This document shows positions 1-11,622 of a stretch of DNA of 64,000 nt, piece by piece. Position 1 is the stretch's first letter, and the number at the start of each line of letters is the position of its first letter. The notes beneath the pieces are model-generated. The model made no database searches and was not told the DNA's origin. It saw only the letters and a list, made by a program, of their open reading frames with translations. The position numbers and the translations under genes are program-made. The stretch covers positions 998,629-1,062,628 of the forward strand of contig BQUP01000003.1 in NCBI GenBank assembly GCA_022835595.1, given 5' to 3'. This DNA comes from Cystobasidium ongulense (taxonomy: Eukaryota > Basidiomycota > Cystobasidiomycetes > Cystobasidiales > Cystobasidiaceae).

Positions 1-187
1 ACTTCCCGCGGAGCCCCACTTGCTGCTTGTCTTCTCTTTCCCGCCTTTGCACCAGCAACTGCACAGGCCAAGCAGCGTACAACCACCCCAGCGTACACAA
101 TCATAGCCAGGTGGACCTTCCAACACTCCTTGACCCGCTCAATCTCCCACCAAAAGTAAGATCGCGTTGATCCAGACCTCCGCTGTC

Positions 188-1275
188 ATGTCACGGGAAT
201 TCGACCTGCTCATCTATTCAGATGTAGCCTGTCCATGGGTGAGTTGAAATCTACCTCCACCTACTACCCTGCGTACTTCTGTAACATTCCATCCCGCCAT
301 TGCTCGAATGACGACCTGTTAATAGTGCTACATCGGCTGGGAACGTCTAAAGAAAGCACTCGAATCTGACAAGATGAAAGAATTCAAATTCACCCTCAAA
401 CCTCGGTTCATGCCGTATCTCATTAATGAAGACTTGGACAAAGATCCAGTCACGAAAGAGAAGCTCTACAGTGAAAAGTTCATGGGTGGGTCTAGCCTTG
501 TTCTCAGCTACTCTGTTCCATCTCTCTATCTCTAGACAGAGGACACCAAACTATAACTGCCTAAAACATGTTCTTACACCTATTGATTTCACTCGTCTCG
601 TGTGTAATCAGGTGGGGATGGTGCAGGTGCTGTACGAAGAAAGATTTCTTCCGAAGGCGAGAAAGAGGGAATACATTTCAATTGGGACAAGGTAAGGCAA
701 TGTTTGCAGCTGTATCATGCGTTCTGCCTACGATTGGCTGACATATTAGTTACACACCCCATAACTTGCTGCGTATTCTGCGCAAACTCAAGGACGCAAA
801 AGTCCGTCAGACCAAAGATGCCCACAGGGTCATTGAGAAAGCTTATGAAATGGGAGGATTCGAATTACAATCTCAAATAGCAGAGAAGCTCTACAAAGTG
901 AGTCATCGCTTATGTACCAGTTATACCTACTCCAAATATGTGCACTCTTCTTACGGTGGACAAAACTCACATTATATACTCTATCCGTAATAGGCTTTTA
1001 ACGAACAAGGTAAAGATGTAGGTGATCCTCAGATATTAGCTTCAATAGCCTCATCAGTACCCAATTTCATCACAGAGGAGGAAGCAATAAAATTCATAAA
1101 TTCAGAAGAAGGATTGTATGAATTAGATAAAAGTTTGGAAAAATGCAAACATTTAGGAATTGATAGCGTTCCTTTTTATATTCTAGATGAAACGGATGCT
1201 TATACTCAAGCTATATCACCAGAGGAATGGTTCAAGCATTTTGAAGTGCTACAGAGAGCTTATGGATTGGCTTAG
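188..1275 (+). CDS. DsbA/FrnE-like thioredoxin-fold oxidoreductase
   Basis: Predicted protein-disulfide or glutathione-linked oxidoreductase of the DsbA family, FrnE/2-hydroxychromene-2-carboxylate isomerase-like branch. The first exon begins MSREFDLLIYSDVACPW and intron 1 (about 240-325) interrupts the active-site motif, giving CPWC followed by YIGWERLKKAL after splicing, as in FrnE proteins. Later exons give an all-helical insert (HNLLRILRKLKDAK, RVIEKAYEMGGFELQSQIAE). The C-terminal thioredoxin half carries the cis-proline region GIDSVPFYILDE and ends AYGLA. Total length is about 230-240 residues, normal for the family. The ATG at 188 is chosen because the fold starts right after it. No signal peptide is visible, so it is probably cytosolic. 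The substrate cannot be read from sequence. Its 3' end faces the acetyl-CoA transporter gene. Confidence 0.85.
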
Positions 1276-1340
1276 ACCTCGGAGCAAAGTAGAGGATTGA
1301 AGAGACTACAAGAATTCAATATTAGAGTGGCCTTGTCTCA

Positions 1341-1544
1341 AAATGCTGTAGCTTCATTTCTCGAAATGCTGTAGCTTCATTACGCGTTGGTAAATTTTTG
1401 TATGTTACAAGACCTTTTTGTCAAATCAAATCCTTCACACTGTAATTACTTCTCTCATCTTGCATTCTCCACTTTCAACTTGCGCACATCTTCTTAAGCG
1501 AGTTATGGGATATCAAGCAAAATTGCTGTAGCTTAATTGATATC
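1341..1544. repeat. Triplicated 18-bp motif and hairpin between convergent genes
   Basis: AAATGCTGTAGCTTCATT occurs at 1341-1358 and again, identical, at 1364-1381. A degenerate third copy, AATTGCTGTAGCTTAATT, lies at 1521-1538. The third copy is framed by the inverted arms GATATCAA (1509-1516) and TTGATATC (1537-1544). The set lies in the shared 3' region between the DsbA-like gene and the acetyl-CoA transporter. It could be a 3'-processing element or simple local duplication; no function is claimed. Confidence 0.6.
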
Positions 1545-1546
1545 GC

Positions 1547-3953
1547 TTATCCTTGTCTGTCTAATTTGACCCGCCAAGCTGAGTTTGGTAGGGCTACGAT
1601 AAAAAGGAAGCACGTCAGACTTTCTGCGATGGTACAACTTGGAGACAGGAAGAAAGCCTTACCTTGTAACTTCCTTGCAGTAGGCTGAACAAAAGTCAGT
1701 AATAAAATAGCACCAACAGCAATACACATAGCCGAAGTAACATAATATCCATCCCTTTCAATTCTACATTCACCACCTAAATCTGCACAAGCAAGTTTAG
1801 AATGTTCAGAAGAACAGTCATGTGCTGGTAATAAAATTGGTTCTGATGAACTTTCTGATTGAATATAACATGTCGCTTTTGTTAGGGTGTCGATTCCTCG
1901 TAGCACGAAAAAACGAGGCCATGTACCGCCGAGATTCGATAGAGTGTTGACGAGCTGGAGATGACCATCATCGTTTAGCGGATGGAAACTTCCGGATTCG
2001 GATGGATAAGTAAAGGCTACTCACTGTCATGTATGTTCCTCCAACAGCTGGATCAGCAATGATAGTATGGAACGCTGAAATACCAACGAATTGAACAGTG
2101 GATGCGAACGAGGCTAGGACAGTAGAAGCTATGACTAGTAGGAAATAATATGTAGGTATGTTCCGTCCTCCAGCTGCTACTTTTTCATTTGAAAAATCGG
2201 AGGGTGAAGGGAAATAATGTACTAATGCCATTGCGGTGATAGCGAAAATGATACGGAACCACATAGCACGTATCCACTGCATTGGTAAATAGTCAACATG
2301 AGCTTTCCTTTTCCATAGCATTCAATTCAAGATCAATAAAGAAAAATATCTCACCGGTCTCAAAGGTTTATCACCACTACTCCACCTAGCGGCTAACCAT
2401 CCGAAAAGAATTTGAAAAGGGAAATCAATAAGAACAGCCAAAGCTAAATCTTCTTTTGATAATCCTTTTTCGAGAAGTTTCAAAGACGTCGCTGCATCGT
2501 TTGTTGCTGTACCTAGTTTACTGACGAGATGTACTAATGCGAATGATTGGACGTCTGTAGAGCGATTACGATGTGGTGATTAGTCTCAATGCATGTACAA
2601 GGATGATGAGGAAGGTGAACTTACGCTTCAGACGGCATATGCGGTACATTATTGTGTATACCCTCTTCAGGTCCATATCGGGATCATCTCCAATGACCGC
2701 ATCCTGAGTATCAAGAGTAAATTAGCCTTTATCCTACAGCACAGCTACACAATCTGAAAGATCAACTCACCTCAGGCTGGAAGAAAGCCAAATAACCCGT
2801 AACGACAATATAAGCTACAGCACCAAACCTAAGATACCCCGATAAAGAAACAAGAGGATAATCTAAAGGTGTAGATCTAAAGTATTTATTACTAAATTCG
2901 ACTGAATTGAATGCTAAGAAAACTGTAAATGATAGGAAATAACCGCAGTTTAGACCTATTGTCTGTGCTGTACTTGCGTAGCTAAGATTGCCCTTTGATA
3001 GTAAGGTCAATGCCCAGCCGTCTACTGCTATGTCTGTTTGATCAATGATCCAACGTTAGCTTAATCACCTCTTTAGTAGTTAAGGATGCTAGACTCACCT
3101 TGTGTAGCTGCGAAAAAGACGAGGGTGAAGAACAGGAATGTCAAGGTGCGGACATCCGGTATTTCCTATAGAAGAGTGGAAGATGTGAGTCAGCTGGAGC
3201 ACTACAAGTAATGTATAGCTCCCTCACCTTGTCCATATACTGATTGATATTCCGGCTAAGCCACCACAGCATGAGGCCGACTATAGTCTGAATTGGGATG
3301 ATCCACGACTTTCTCCTTCCAATTCTGCGTGAAAATATCGAGTCTACTATAGGAGACCATAGTAGTTTAAGCGAGTAAGGGTATGTACATAAAGTGAATA
3401 TCCCAATTTGCGAATATGAGAGTTTGCTTCGAAGAAGGTAAGGGATGGATCCAAACGCCAATCCTACGGGTATACCTTGCAGCAAGTACAAAGCAACGAG
3501 CAAGACCATTGCTTTCTTGTCTTTCTCGGTGAGGCCTGTTGAAGTGATTGCAGGCTCTTCTGTTTTCCCATTTGCAACGACAGGATCATCTTGTTTTGCT
3601 TTGTATTTCTCCTTTTCGCTGACTGTGCTACTTAGGCCGTTCAGACGTGCTTCTGGGCCATTTGAGAGGAGTGGAGAGCTGGACGAGGTGTGTACTCCGC
3701 CCTCGAGCTCATCGAGGTCGGCCGCGTCAGGCACGCGTGTAAACTGGCGTTGCTGCATTGCGGCTGCTATTTCTTCGTCGACGGCGCTGTCTTCGCTGCT
3801 GCTGTCGTCTACCTGATATCTGAGCCTGCTGACAGCAGAACTCTTTCCCTTTGCAAGGCTGCTGTTGTTGTCCGTCTGGAGCTGCTCTCTGCGCGCCCGT
3901 ATGCGAGATGCGAGCGGTGTGTTGCCTGCGATGGGCTCAGCGTGGCCGTTCAT
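1547..3953 (-). CDS. Acetyl-CoA transporter (SLC33A1/AT-1 family)
   Basis: Polytopic membrane transporter of the Acatn/SLC33A1 family, which moves acetyl-CoA into the ER/Golgi lumen in animals. The best family match is the first membrane block: LLVALYLLQGIPVGLAFGSI, YSQIGIFTLCTYPYSLKLLW and SPIVDSIFSRRIGRRKSW. Later exons carry more membrane segments (SAMCIAVGAILLLTFVQPTA), and a cysteine-rich luminal loop (CSSEHSKLACADLGGECR) fits the family. The last intron (about 1594-1665) joins PTARKLQ to a short tail ending AWRVKLDRQG. The start at 3953 (MNGHAEPIAGNTPLASRIRA) precedes an acidic, serine-rich cytosolic N-terminus of about 130 residues; the frame stays open to 4526 but that part reads like untranslated leader. 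Roughly seven exons. Transcribed divergently from the Rim20 gene. Confidence 0.88.
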
Positions 3954-4427
3954 CGTCGTCGCGGCGTGTATGGCATGGAGGAGTGTGTCAGACAGCAGCC
4001 AATGCTGTGTGTACGAGTGCTGTATGTAGACGTGCAAGTCGTGCTCGTCAAAGGGCAAGCGAGAAGTGGAAAAGTCGCGACCAGCGGACACGTCGCATGC
4101 AGAGAGTGGCGGACGTTGGCCAGCAGAGCAGCGGCGAGGGCTGCGAGCGACTCGATACCATGTTGGTGATACCATACACTGCTGCATGTCTGCTGTGATA
4201 GTCTTTCTGTTTCCTGCGCTCTCAAAGCTCTTCGTTGTCCATTCAAACTGCTCGATTGCCTTTTTGTGCAGAGTGCCCTCCAGCAGCAAAGTCAAGCGTC
4301 TCTCCTCGACACACGACAACAGCAGCAGCAGCCTGCTCTTCCATATCGTTCGTATACTGCCTGCCTCATCGCACAACCTCTGGTCTGGTCCGCTTGAAGA
4401 GCTGTCCCGCTTCGAGTAGCGCTCGTC
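3954..4427. promoter_or_regulatory. Divergent promoter region, SLC33A1 / Rim20
   Basis: About 470 bp separate the two start codons. The stretch is open in several frames and relatively GC-rich, so apparent ORFs here are probably fortuitous. It must hold both 5' leaders and promoters. I see no convincing TATA box or other specific site. Confidence 0.5.
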
Positions 4428-7400
4428 ATGGCAAACCAGCAGCAACCCATGCTGAGCTTCCCATACAAACTGACAGAAGAGGTGCGTCAGTCCAAGCACA
4501 GTGTAGTCCATCGAGCTATAGCTCACATGCTCACCGCAGGTCGACCTCGTCTCGGCTATCCGCGATCATGCCTCATCAGCCTACAATCAATCCAACGACC
4601 CCGACGCACACCCAGATGCACTCGCTCCAGAAGCCAAGAAGCTGCAAGATCTGAGGAAAGATGCTACGTTCTTGGTTGGAAGCTCGACTGACTCAGCTCA
4701 AGCTGGTATTCTGCCGAGCATGCTTCTGTAAGTGGCTGACCCGCTTTTCAGGTGCATTCAAACGGCCCTACAGGTAGCCAAGTTAACGCCTTATGCTCCT
4801 CAGATACCATGCCCAGCTAGTCTTCATGCTGTCCAAGTTTCCTACAGATGTAAGCTCGATTGGTCGCCCGCAGATGCAGCAAGCCAGCTAATAGATTATA
4901 TTTACAGATTGGCGTCTTCTTCCCATGGTACCCTCTCTTCTCAAACCCATCAGCTCCAAACCAGCAAGATGATTTCAGCTTGCCTGGAAACCTCCCTCAA
5001 ACATCACCGAGTGTCCTACCAGACTTGCAATATGAGCGTGCTAGCGTTCTGGTCAATATCGCCGCTACGTATGCTAGAATGGCGGTCGCGGAGGATAGAA
5101 GCAGTTTGGAGGGTAACAAGAAAGCAATGGCACATTTCTCTGTAAGTCATCGCGCTACGAGTACGATTCCCACATAGTCACTGAGGTGCGTCATTATATG
5201 ACCGCAGCACGCAGCAGGAATACTAGGCTTCATCCGCGACTCTGTCCTTCCTCTTATACAACTCTCAGCCGCGGATCATGACCCGCCATCACCAGACCTA
5301 TCACACGAGACACTCTCAGCTCTTATGTCATTCTGTCTAGCTCAAGCTCAAGAGTGTGTTTTCCAACGAGCTCTAGTTGACAAGTTAAAGAATGGTTCAA
5401 TTGCTAGAATCGCTCAGAAAGTTGGAGATCTTTATAAACATGCGCTAGAGGAGGCGAATGAAGCTCGAGGCGCTGGTGGTGTTTGGCCTACCTTCGTCTT
5501 TCCAACGGTGAGTCGGGACGTTTCTCACAGCAGTCAATACCTGACATTCTCTGATCTTGACGAGCGTGTTTCTTCTAGAGTTGGCTCAATCATGTCACGT
5601 ATAAACGATACCACTTTGCTGCGGTTGCACAGTACCGGAAGAGCTGTGAGGACTCGGCAAATAACAGATATGGGGACGAGCTTGGAAGGCTGCATGTCGC
5701 ACAGAAATATGTAGACCTCGGTTTGAAGACATCTAAAAAAGGTGTTTCGCAGGGTGTAGTCATTGATATCAAAGTAAGCCACAAAATAGGCTCGTAGAAG
5801 TACAGGCCTTGCTTACATATCGTGCTCCGGCAGTCTCTCAAAGCAACCTTACAAAGTCTAATAGAAACAGCTGAACGCGACAATCGGCTTATCTACCTAC
5901 AAGCAGTCACGTCGGAAGCAGATCTGCCGCCGGTGAACGGTATGGCTATGGTGAAAGCAGCGATACCACAAGAGGTCGAATTCCCAATACCTCGCTTACA
6001 TCAAGGCGCTGGTGGATTGGGTATGAGACCTCTCTTCGAAAGGCTAATACCTTATGCTGTTCACCTCGCTATCAGCCTGTATGAAGATCGCAAAGATACA
6101 TATGTCAAGGAACAAATCGTCGCCAGGAAGGATGATTTGGACCAAGCGTCGACAAGTACATTACAATCGCTCAATCTTCCAGGATCAATACAAGCCCTTG
6201 AGATCCCCGATGGGATACCTTCTTCCCTCCTTCGAAGAGCAGAAGAGCTGCGACAAGCAGGAGGTACGAAACGATTACGTACCACGATGCAAGATGCATT
6301 ATCAGTAGCTTCGACAGATCGGAAAGTCTTAGATGATGTCACGTCCCTATTGGATGTAGAGGAACAAGAGGATGCACAGCTCAGAGCACATTTCGGTACA
6401 GATCGCTGGGGACGACCAACTTCAGAAAGCTTGAATTCACAACTTCGAACCAAGATTAGTAAATTCAAGAGTACGTTGGAAGCAGCGGGTCAAAGTGATA
6501 AGGTTGTTAGAGATAAATTCGCAGAATGGGAAGGTACATTGTCCATTATGGAAGGTGATAAAAACGCGTTGGAAGCTGCTATCCCTTCTTCCAAAAGGCG
6601 GCAAAACTCATACGATGAGATCACCTCGCCATCCTCTCAGACTGCTTTAGTGCGCCAATTACGGCATATGCTCGAGGACCTTGAGGATCTAGTCGCAGCA
6701 CGAAGGAGAACTGTTGAAGATGTCAAAAGGACAGCACATAATGACGATATACGTCCATTGGTTCTAAGAAAGACAGGAGAGATAACAAGTACTTCAGGCG
6801 ATAAGATCGAAACTGCAATGTTCGAAGATCTATTCCAGCAAGAATTACGAAAATACGCGTTTTTCAAAGATACACTATCTGGAAATGAGAGGAAGCAAGA
6901 AGATCTCCTAAAACGTATCGCTGTAAGTTACGACCAGCAGACATTCGGGCTATTTTGGGTAAATGATTGACCTTTGTGATCCAGGAAACAAACGCAAAGT
7001 TCATAGCAGCACGTCAAAATGATCCAATTCAGAGACAGCGCGAAGAAGTACTTCAACGGTTTGAAATTGCTTTCAGCAAACAGCAAGAAATCGCTCTCAA
7101 CCTCAGCGAAGCACTTCAATTTTATCAAGACTTCGCAAAATTGTTGGATCAACTCAGGAATACTGTTCGCGAGGTAAGGCATTTCAACTCAATGCGTGTA
7201 GCCTGTTCCGGAATAGACCGCTTATAAAACAATCTGATTACAGTGGGTTCAAGCACGTCGGATGGAAGCGCAGGTGCAAATCAGCACTATCGAGATGAAC
7301 GATCTAAACATGCAAGAAGACAGATCAACCACACCAACTCAAACACATGCAGCGTCTACGCCATTGCCGGAACCCAATACCCCAGGACAAGCCCGTCGTC

Positions 7401-7456
7401 TCAGAGTGCAAGAAGCAGGAACGTGGCAACCGGGTATGCCCGTCAGATTTGGCTAA
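4428..7456 (+). CDS. RIM20: Bro1-domain pH-response adaptor Rim20/PalA
   Basis: ESCRT-associated Bro1-domain scaffold that, in the fungal Rim/Pal pathway, brings the Rim101/PacC transcription factor to the Rim13/PalB protease at endosomes under alkaline conditions. Exon 1 starts MANQQQPMLSFPYKLTEE and splices to VDLVSAIRDHASSAYNQS. The Bro1 core shows LVFMLSKFPTDIGVFFPWYP, ASVLVNIAATYARMAV and LSFCLAQAQECVFQRALVD. The central V domain follows: LNLPGSIQALE and long coiled-coil helices (DVTSLLDVEEQEDAQLRAHF, LEDLEDLVAARRRTVEDVKR). The C-terminus AGTWQPGMPVRFG resembles the conserved PalA/Rim20 tail and favours this over the paralogue Bro1/Vps31. Length is near 900 residues, normal. About eight exons with short introns. 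It converges on the CSC1 gene with only about 140 bp between them. Confidence 0.85.
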
Positions 7457-7593
7457 GATAAATCGTCGCCGGTCGTTATTGTAGCCTACAACAGCTAGAT
7501 CTACGGAGTCACTACGGCGTAAGTATTAACGGTGAAGCCATGTTTTCATCCCAACCCCGTGCTATGGCCTACATCATGCCGGAAGCAACCAGG

Positions 7594-10500
7594 CTAGGTA
7601 AAGGGTGCTGGGGCCTTGGCGTTGATGGAAGTTGTCGAAGCTGTATCTTCACGTATGGTGTCTTGCCTGACCGACGGCTTTCGACGTGCTTTCTCGCGAC
7701 GGCGGATGGAGATTGGTGCTGCTGCGGGTCTCTGCATCCGACCTTCTTCAATCATCCAATCGTCATTTCGTGTTAGAAGAGGAAGGAGATCACTGCAAAA
7801 GAACAGAGTGTTAGCTGTGTTAGTACGCATTTCGATTCAGCATATCGCAATCTACTATTTTTCTAGCAGCTCCCGCCCTCTCTCTTCTACGACCTGTCTT
7901 TCTCTCTTGTCGAGGTCCTTGCCACTGAAGCCAGCAAAGGGATGTCGAGACCTGTCAGTCTAGGTTTATTAAAACTGCACACACGCAACTTACAGTTGCA
8001 ACTTTACTCCCTGAGTCAGGAAGCCAAAGCCCTTCTTCACGTCAACGGCCGTGAGCTCGTGCGTTTGTGATGATGTGGTCTTGGCCTGAGGGTGGAGCAT
8101 CTGTACTATCACGTCAGCGCCATTCCACATCAAATACAGTACACCTTACGAGCAGCAATGTGGAATCGAATCGAGTTCTCAGAAAGAAGCGGAAGCAGAT
8201 CACAGCAAATCCAGCCGGCGCGCTACCAAGATTCCCTGGTTCAGTTGACTTGCTGATTTTGTGAAGAATGACTGGACTCACACCATGAGAGCTATCTTTC
8301 CATCGGTCATCTGGAGCGCACAAGTCAAAGCCAAGCACCCGTGGGATATCAGCAGAAACAACAGGAATCGATCCATTTCGGGTAGCCAGAAGCGAGCCCC
8401 TGTTTCGGCTACAGTCTCGAAAAGTAGAACAGCTTGCATCTTGTGGTAAGCGTATTGTAAGATCAACCCCAATGTCAAGACGGGCGCAACAAATGGAACC
8501 AGAGGTGCATAGATCAGACCAAGAATCGTCGAAAACCTGGGTCGGATGGTTCAGAAAACACGTCGAGGAGTGTTCAATACTATTGTGATTCAACCTACAT
8601 GCTACTCGGTATTCTCAAGGTATACTCTGCTGGCGCAGCTTTCTTCGCATGATCTTGAGCCGTCAATCGGCTGTAGATAGCCTCCAGTAGGCGCGTCAGT
8701 AGCCACGGAATCTGCGCCAGTTGGATTGTGTTAAGTAGCCACCGCAAACTGAGCCAATTGAGCCAGTAGCTGTGTAAAAGGTATATGGGCTTGATGTCAG
8801 GGGCCTTCGAAGACAGAAAATACCAACAGTCTCTACGTACTTTGCTTGCGACAAGTAAGTACTCGGTACTTGAACGAAGAAAAAGACTGTATCAATCCAT
8901 AGCCGCAGGATCCAATTGGTCTTCTGTTTTTTGACGTCATCTTTCTGCGATATGATTGTAAAGAGGGTACTAAGGCAGGGAAGCAGGACCAGCTGGGACA
9001 GGACCAAGAAGGCGAGATACCAATGTATTGTGCGGTGCTGAAGTGCATTCAAAGTTTTTGCACCTTGAAATCTAGCTACTTGTTCTAGAAGCAGGGGCAT
9101 GATACTGAACATGGCTGCTGATAAGGCAGGTGGCACGGTGGCTTGAACATTGTGCAGAAAAATTAGTTTCGCGTCGCACGCTTTTAAGTTCAGGGACCCA
9201 CCAGTAGCTGCCACAAAAACCAGTGGTTGACTATCGGCGAAGTGCTTCAGCCATGGCCAGAAGGACGTTAACGCGCGCGCGTTGGATAATAGTGCTACAA
9301 CGGCCAATGGCTGCACTACGAGTTAGCTTGGATAAAGCTCGGCAGTAGGTCTGCCGCACTTACAGGCGTATAGACGATCAGAAGCACAACAAGTGTGATA
9401 TAGCCAACCAGGTAACTTGTTGCGCGCACACCATGCAGCATCCCAATATTGCGCCAGATAATGCCACTAGGTCTGTGCAATGGAACATTACCATGGTCAA
9501 GCAAACAACACCAAAAATCAGGGCTTACGTTGGTGCTAGATCCAGCTCCCAATCGCCTAGGCGCACCTTCCCGGTGCTCGAGGCGCATTGTTGAATGAAG
9601 ATACTACAATTGCCTGCTGATCTAAAGCTGAGTATTGCGTAGCGCACTACATCGTCGCTAATCTTGTACTTCTTGTCTAATTCTTGAAAAGCCTTTCTGT
9701 AATGCCCCAGGGCGTCGACTTTCTTTGTTTTCCATAAGCCAGGCCTGGAAAATGAGCTCAGCTTTTTTCTCTTACATGCACTTCTTTGTCTTGCATACGG
9801 GTATATCTTGGGGACTGGTTCATCTCGGTCTGCACATTATCCCGCATTGCCCTTTCTTGTCTTCCGGTCAGGCGATAGATAGTCGTCGAGAGTGCGTTGA
9901 AGATGCATGACCAGCTCATTGCGTGCCGCCATCTTAGCTTGCTTTCCAACAGGGTCTTTGATCGCAAAGACTTGTACCTCGTGTGTCTTGTCAAGCAGGG
10001 CTGAAGTCGTGAAGATCTTCCGTTTGACCATTTGCACCACAGCGTTTCTGCGAACTTTTGTTTCTTCTCCATTCTTTCTGATCGTATAATCTCTTGGTTC
10101 CACGTCAGTGGGCTGTATATCGGCAATCTGACGGTTCGCGTATGTCAATATGATGCGTGCCAGTCTGCCTGCGGGAACGTACACTCACGAAAACACAGCG
10201 TTTATACATGTCGCTGGGGTAATTGAGATATGCGGGGTTAGTATAAAACTCAATTCGGAGCTTTTCGAGTCCAAGACTGTCTGTAAGCAAACGTGAGCAT
10301 TATACCCCGATTGATGAGCTTGCGCCAATGAATGTGGCACCCGAGCCGATATTTCTCCACATACCATAATAGATACGGGAGCAAACAATGATAGTCACAA
10401 TATAGGCAGCCGCTACATGCCAGTAGAGTGTCTTGCCTTCTATGCCGCTGATTGTAAAGTCCATGAGAGATGTCTCAGCAAGCGATTCAACAAATCCCCA

Positions 10501-11270
10501 ATCTTTGCCTTCGTTATGCGCTTTCCAGTCCACAGCAGCAAGCATGGGGAGGCTGATAACGGTTATCAGGCCAAAACAGGTCAGATTCAACCATAGAAGA
10601 CGGAGGTATGCGACCGAGTCCAGGCCGGACTGGGCAAGATGATGCTCTTCTTTCTGAAGTACAGCATGGTATGCCTCTCGCACTGTTCACATCGCCCAAA
10701 GTCGGGTCAATATCCATTTTTCTGACACAGCAGAGAAGGGTTGATCACACTTACAGCCCTCCTTTACTCGAGCGAACCATGGGGAACCTTTAACAGTTTT
10801 GTGACTTTCCCTGAGCGCCATCTTCTTCTTTTTCTCTTGCGGAGTCATCTTGTTGTGCGCGATTAGCTTGTCCCAGTGCTGTTCTTGAGTAAGGTAGTGT
10901 AGCTTCAGTGCGATATCAGCTCGTGGTGCCAAGTAATTCTACGCGAAGAGGGCACGTCAGCTAATCCATCCCCGTCCAATTGACCAACAGAGCCACCCAG
11001 CTGACCTTGTAGCGTGGCCGGAGTACTAAGAAGTAGGCCATCAGAACAAAGCCTGGTGTACGAGATCAGCGAAGGGGACCGCGTTTGGCCCGAGTGCTAC
11101 GTAATGTTACCTGTTGCGAGAGCCATACCAACGGCTTGACGCACGACTCCAGATGCATTGACAGAGTTCAGCTGAGCGGTGTACGACTTGATGAGGGCAG
11201 AAGCTGCTGCCCCAAGGTCGCTGTCCTTGTGTGCTCTCTTGCTCGCGTGTGGCGGATGCATAGCTGTCAT
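7594..11270 (-). CDS. CSC1/OSCA/TMEM63-type osmosensitive cation channel
   Basis: Mechanosensitive or hyperosmolality-gated calcium-permeable channel family (fungal Csc1/Phm7/Rsn1). Exon 1 starts at 11270 (MTAMHPPHASKRAHKDSD) and gives the RSN1-type first helix, GMALATG joined by splicing to FVLMAYFLVLRPRYK. The next helices include LRLLWLNLTCFGLITVISLP and WHVAAAYIVTIIVCSRIYYG. A cytosolic RNA-recognition-like loop follows. The seven-helix core has VPPALSAAMFSIMPLLLEQV, WYLAFLVLSQLVLLPCLSTL and GLILQYAYHKMQAVLLFETV, all typical of the family. The C-terminal tail is spliced through ELLEKY into SDLLPLLTRNDDWMIEEGR and stops at 7594. About twelve exons; the join before the tail (near 8100-8285) is the least certain. 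Likely in the plasma membrane. Confidence 0.85.
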
Positions 11271-11622
11271 CGTTCTGCCTTGTAGTAGCCCGACCAGCGA
11301 CGCTGTTGTTAGTGTGGAAGGAGAAAAGTGCTATTATACAGATGGCAGAGGTTAGCTCGACTTCAATGGAGTAGCCGTCCATTACACCCTTTGAAGCTAG
11401 CTGCCAGCTGTATCGCCGCAAAGGACGTGGGCCGCCCAGTCTGGCTGTGAGCGACCGGCCTTAATGCAGGCAATAGCAGCTTCAAGCTCATGGTCATATA
11501 ATGTGTTGGCGCTTGTAGCGAGCGTGGTATCTGTTGCATGCAGTTGGAAGCAGAAAGAGCTGCAACGAGAAGAGATGTCAAGCTCTTGTCTTTATACAAT
11601 CGAGAAAGACAGCACCTTTATC
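11271..11622. promoter_or_regulatory. Divergent promoter region, CSC1 / CWF19
   Basis: About 350 bp between the start codons of the channel gene (11270) and CWF19 (11623). It is a compact bidirectional promoter. No specific binding site was recognised. Confidence 0.5.

Noticed and set aside
3954-4526. N-terminal extension of the acetyl-CoA transporter up to 4526
   Set aside because: The extra residues are Cys/Trp/Arg-rich, unlike the family, and would overlap the Rim20 start region; the ATG at 3953 is better.
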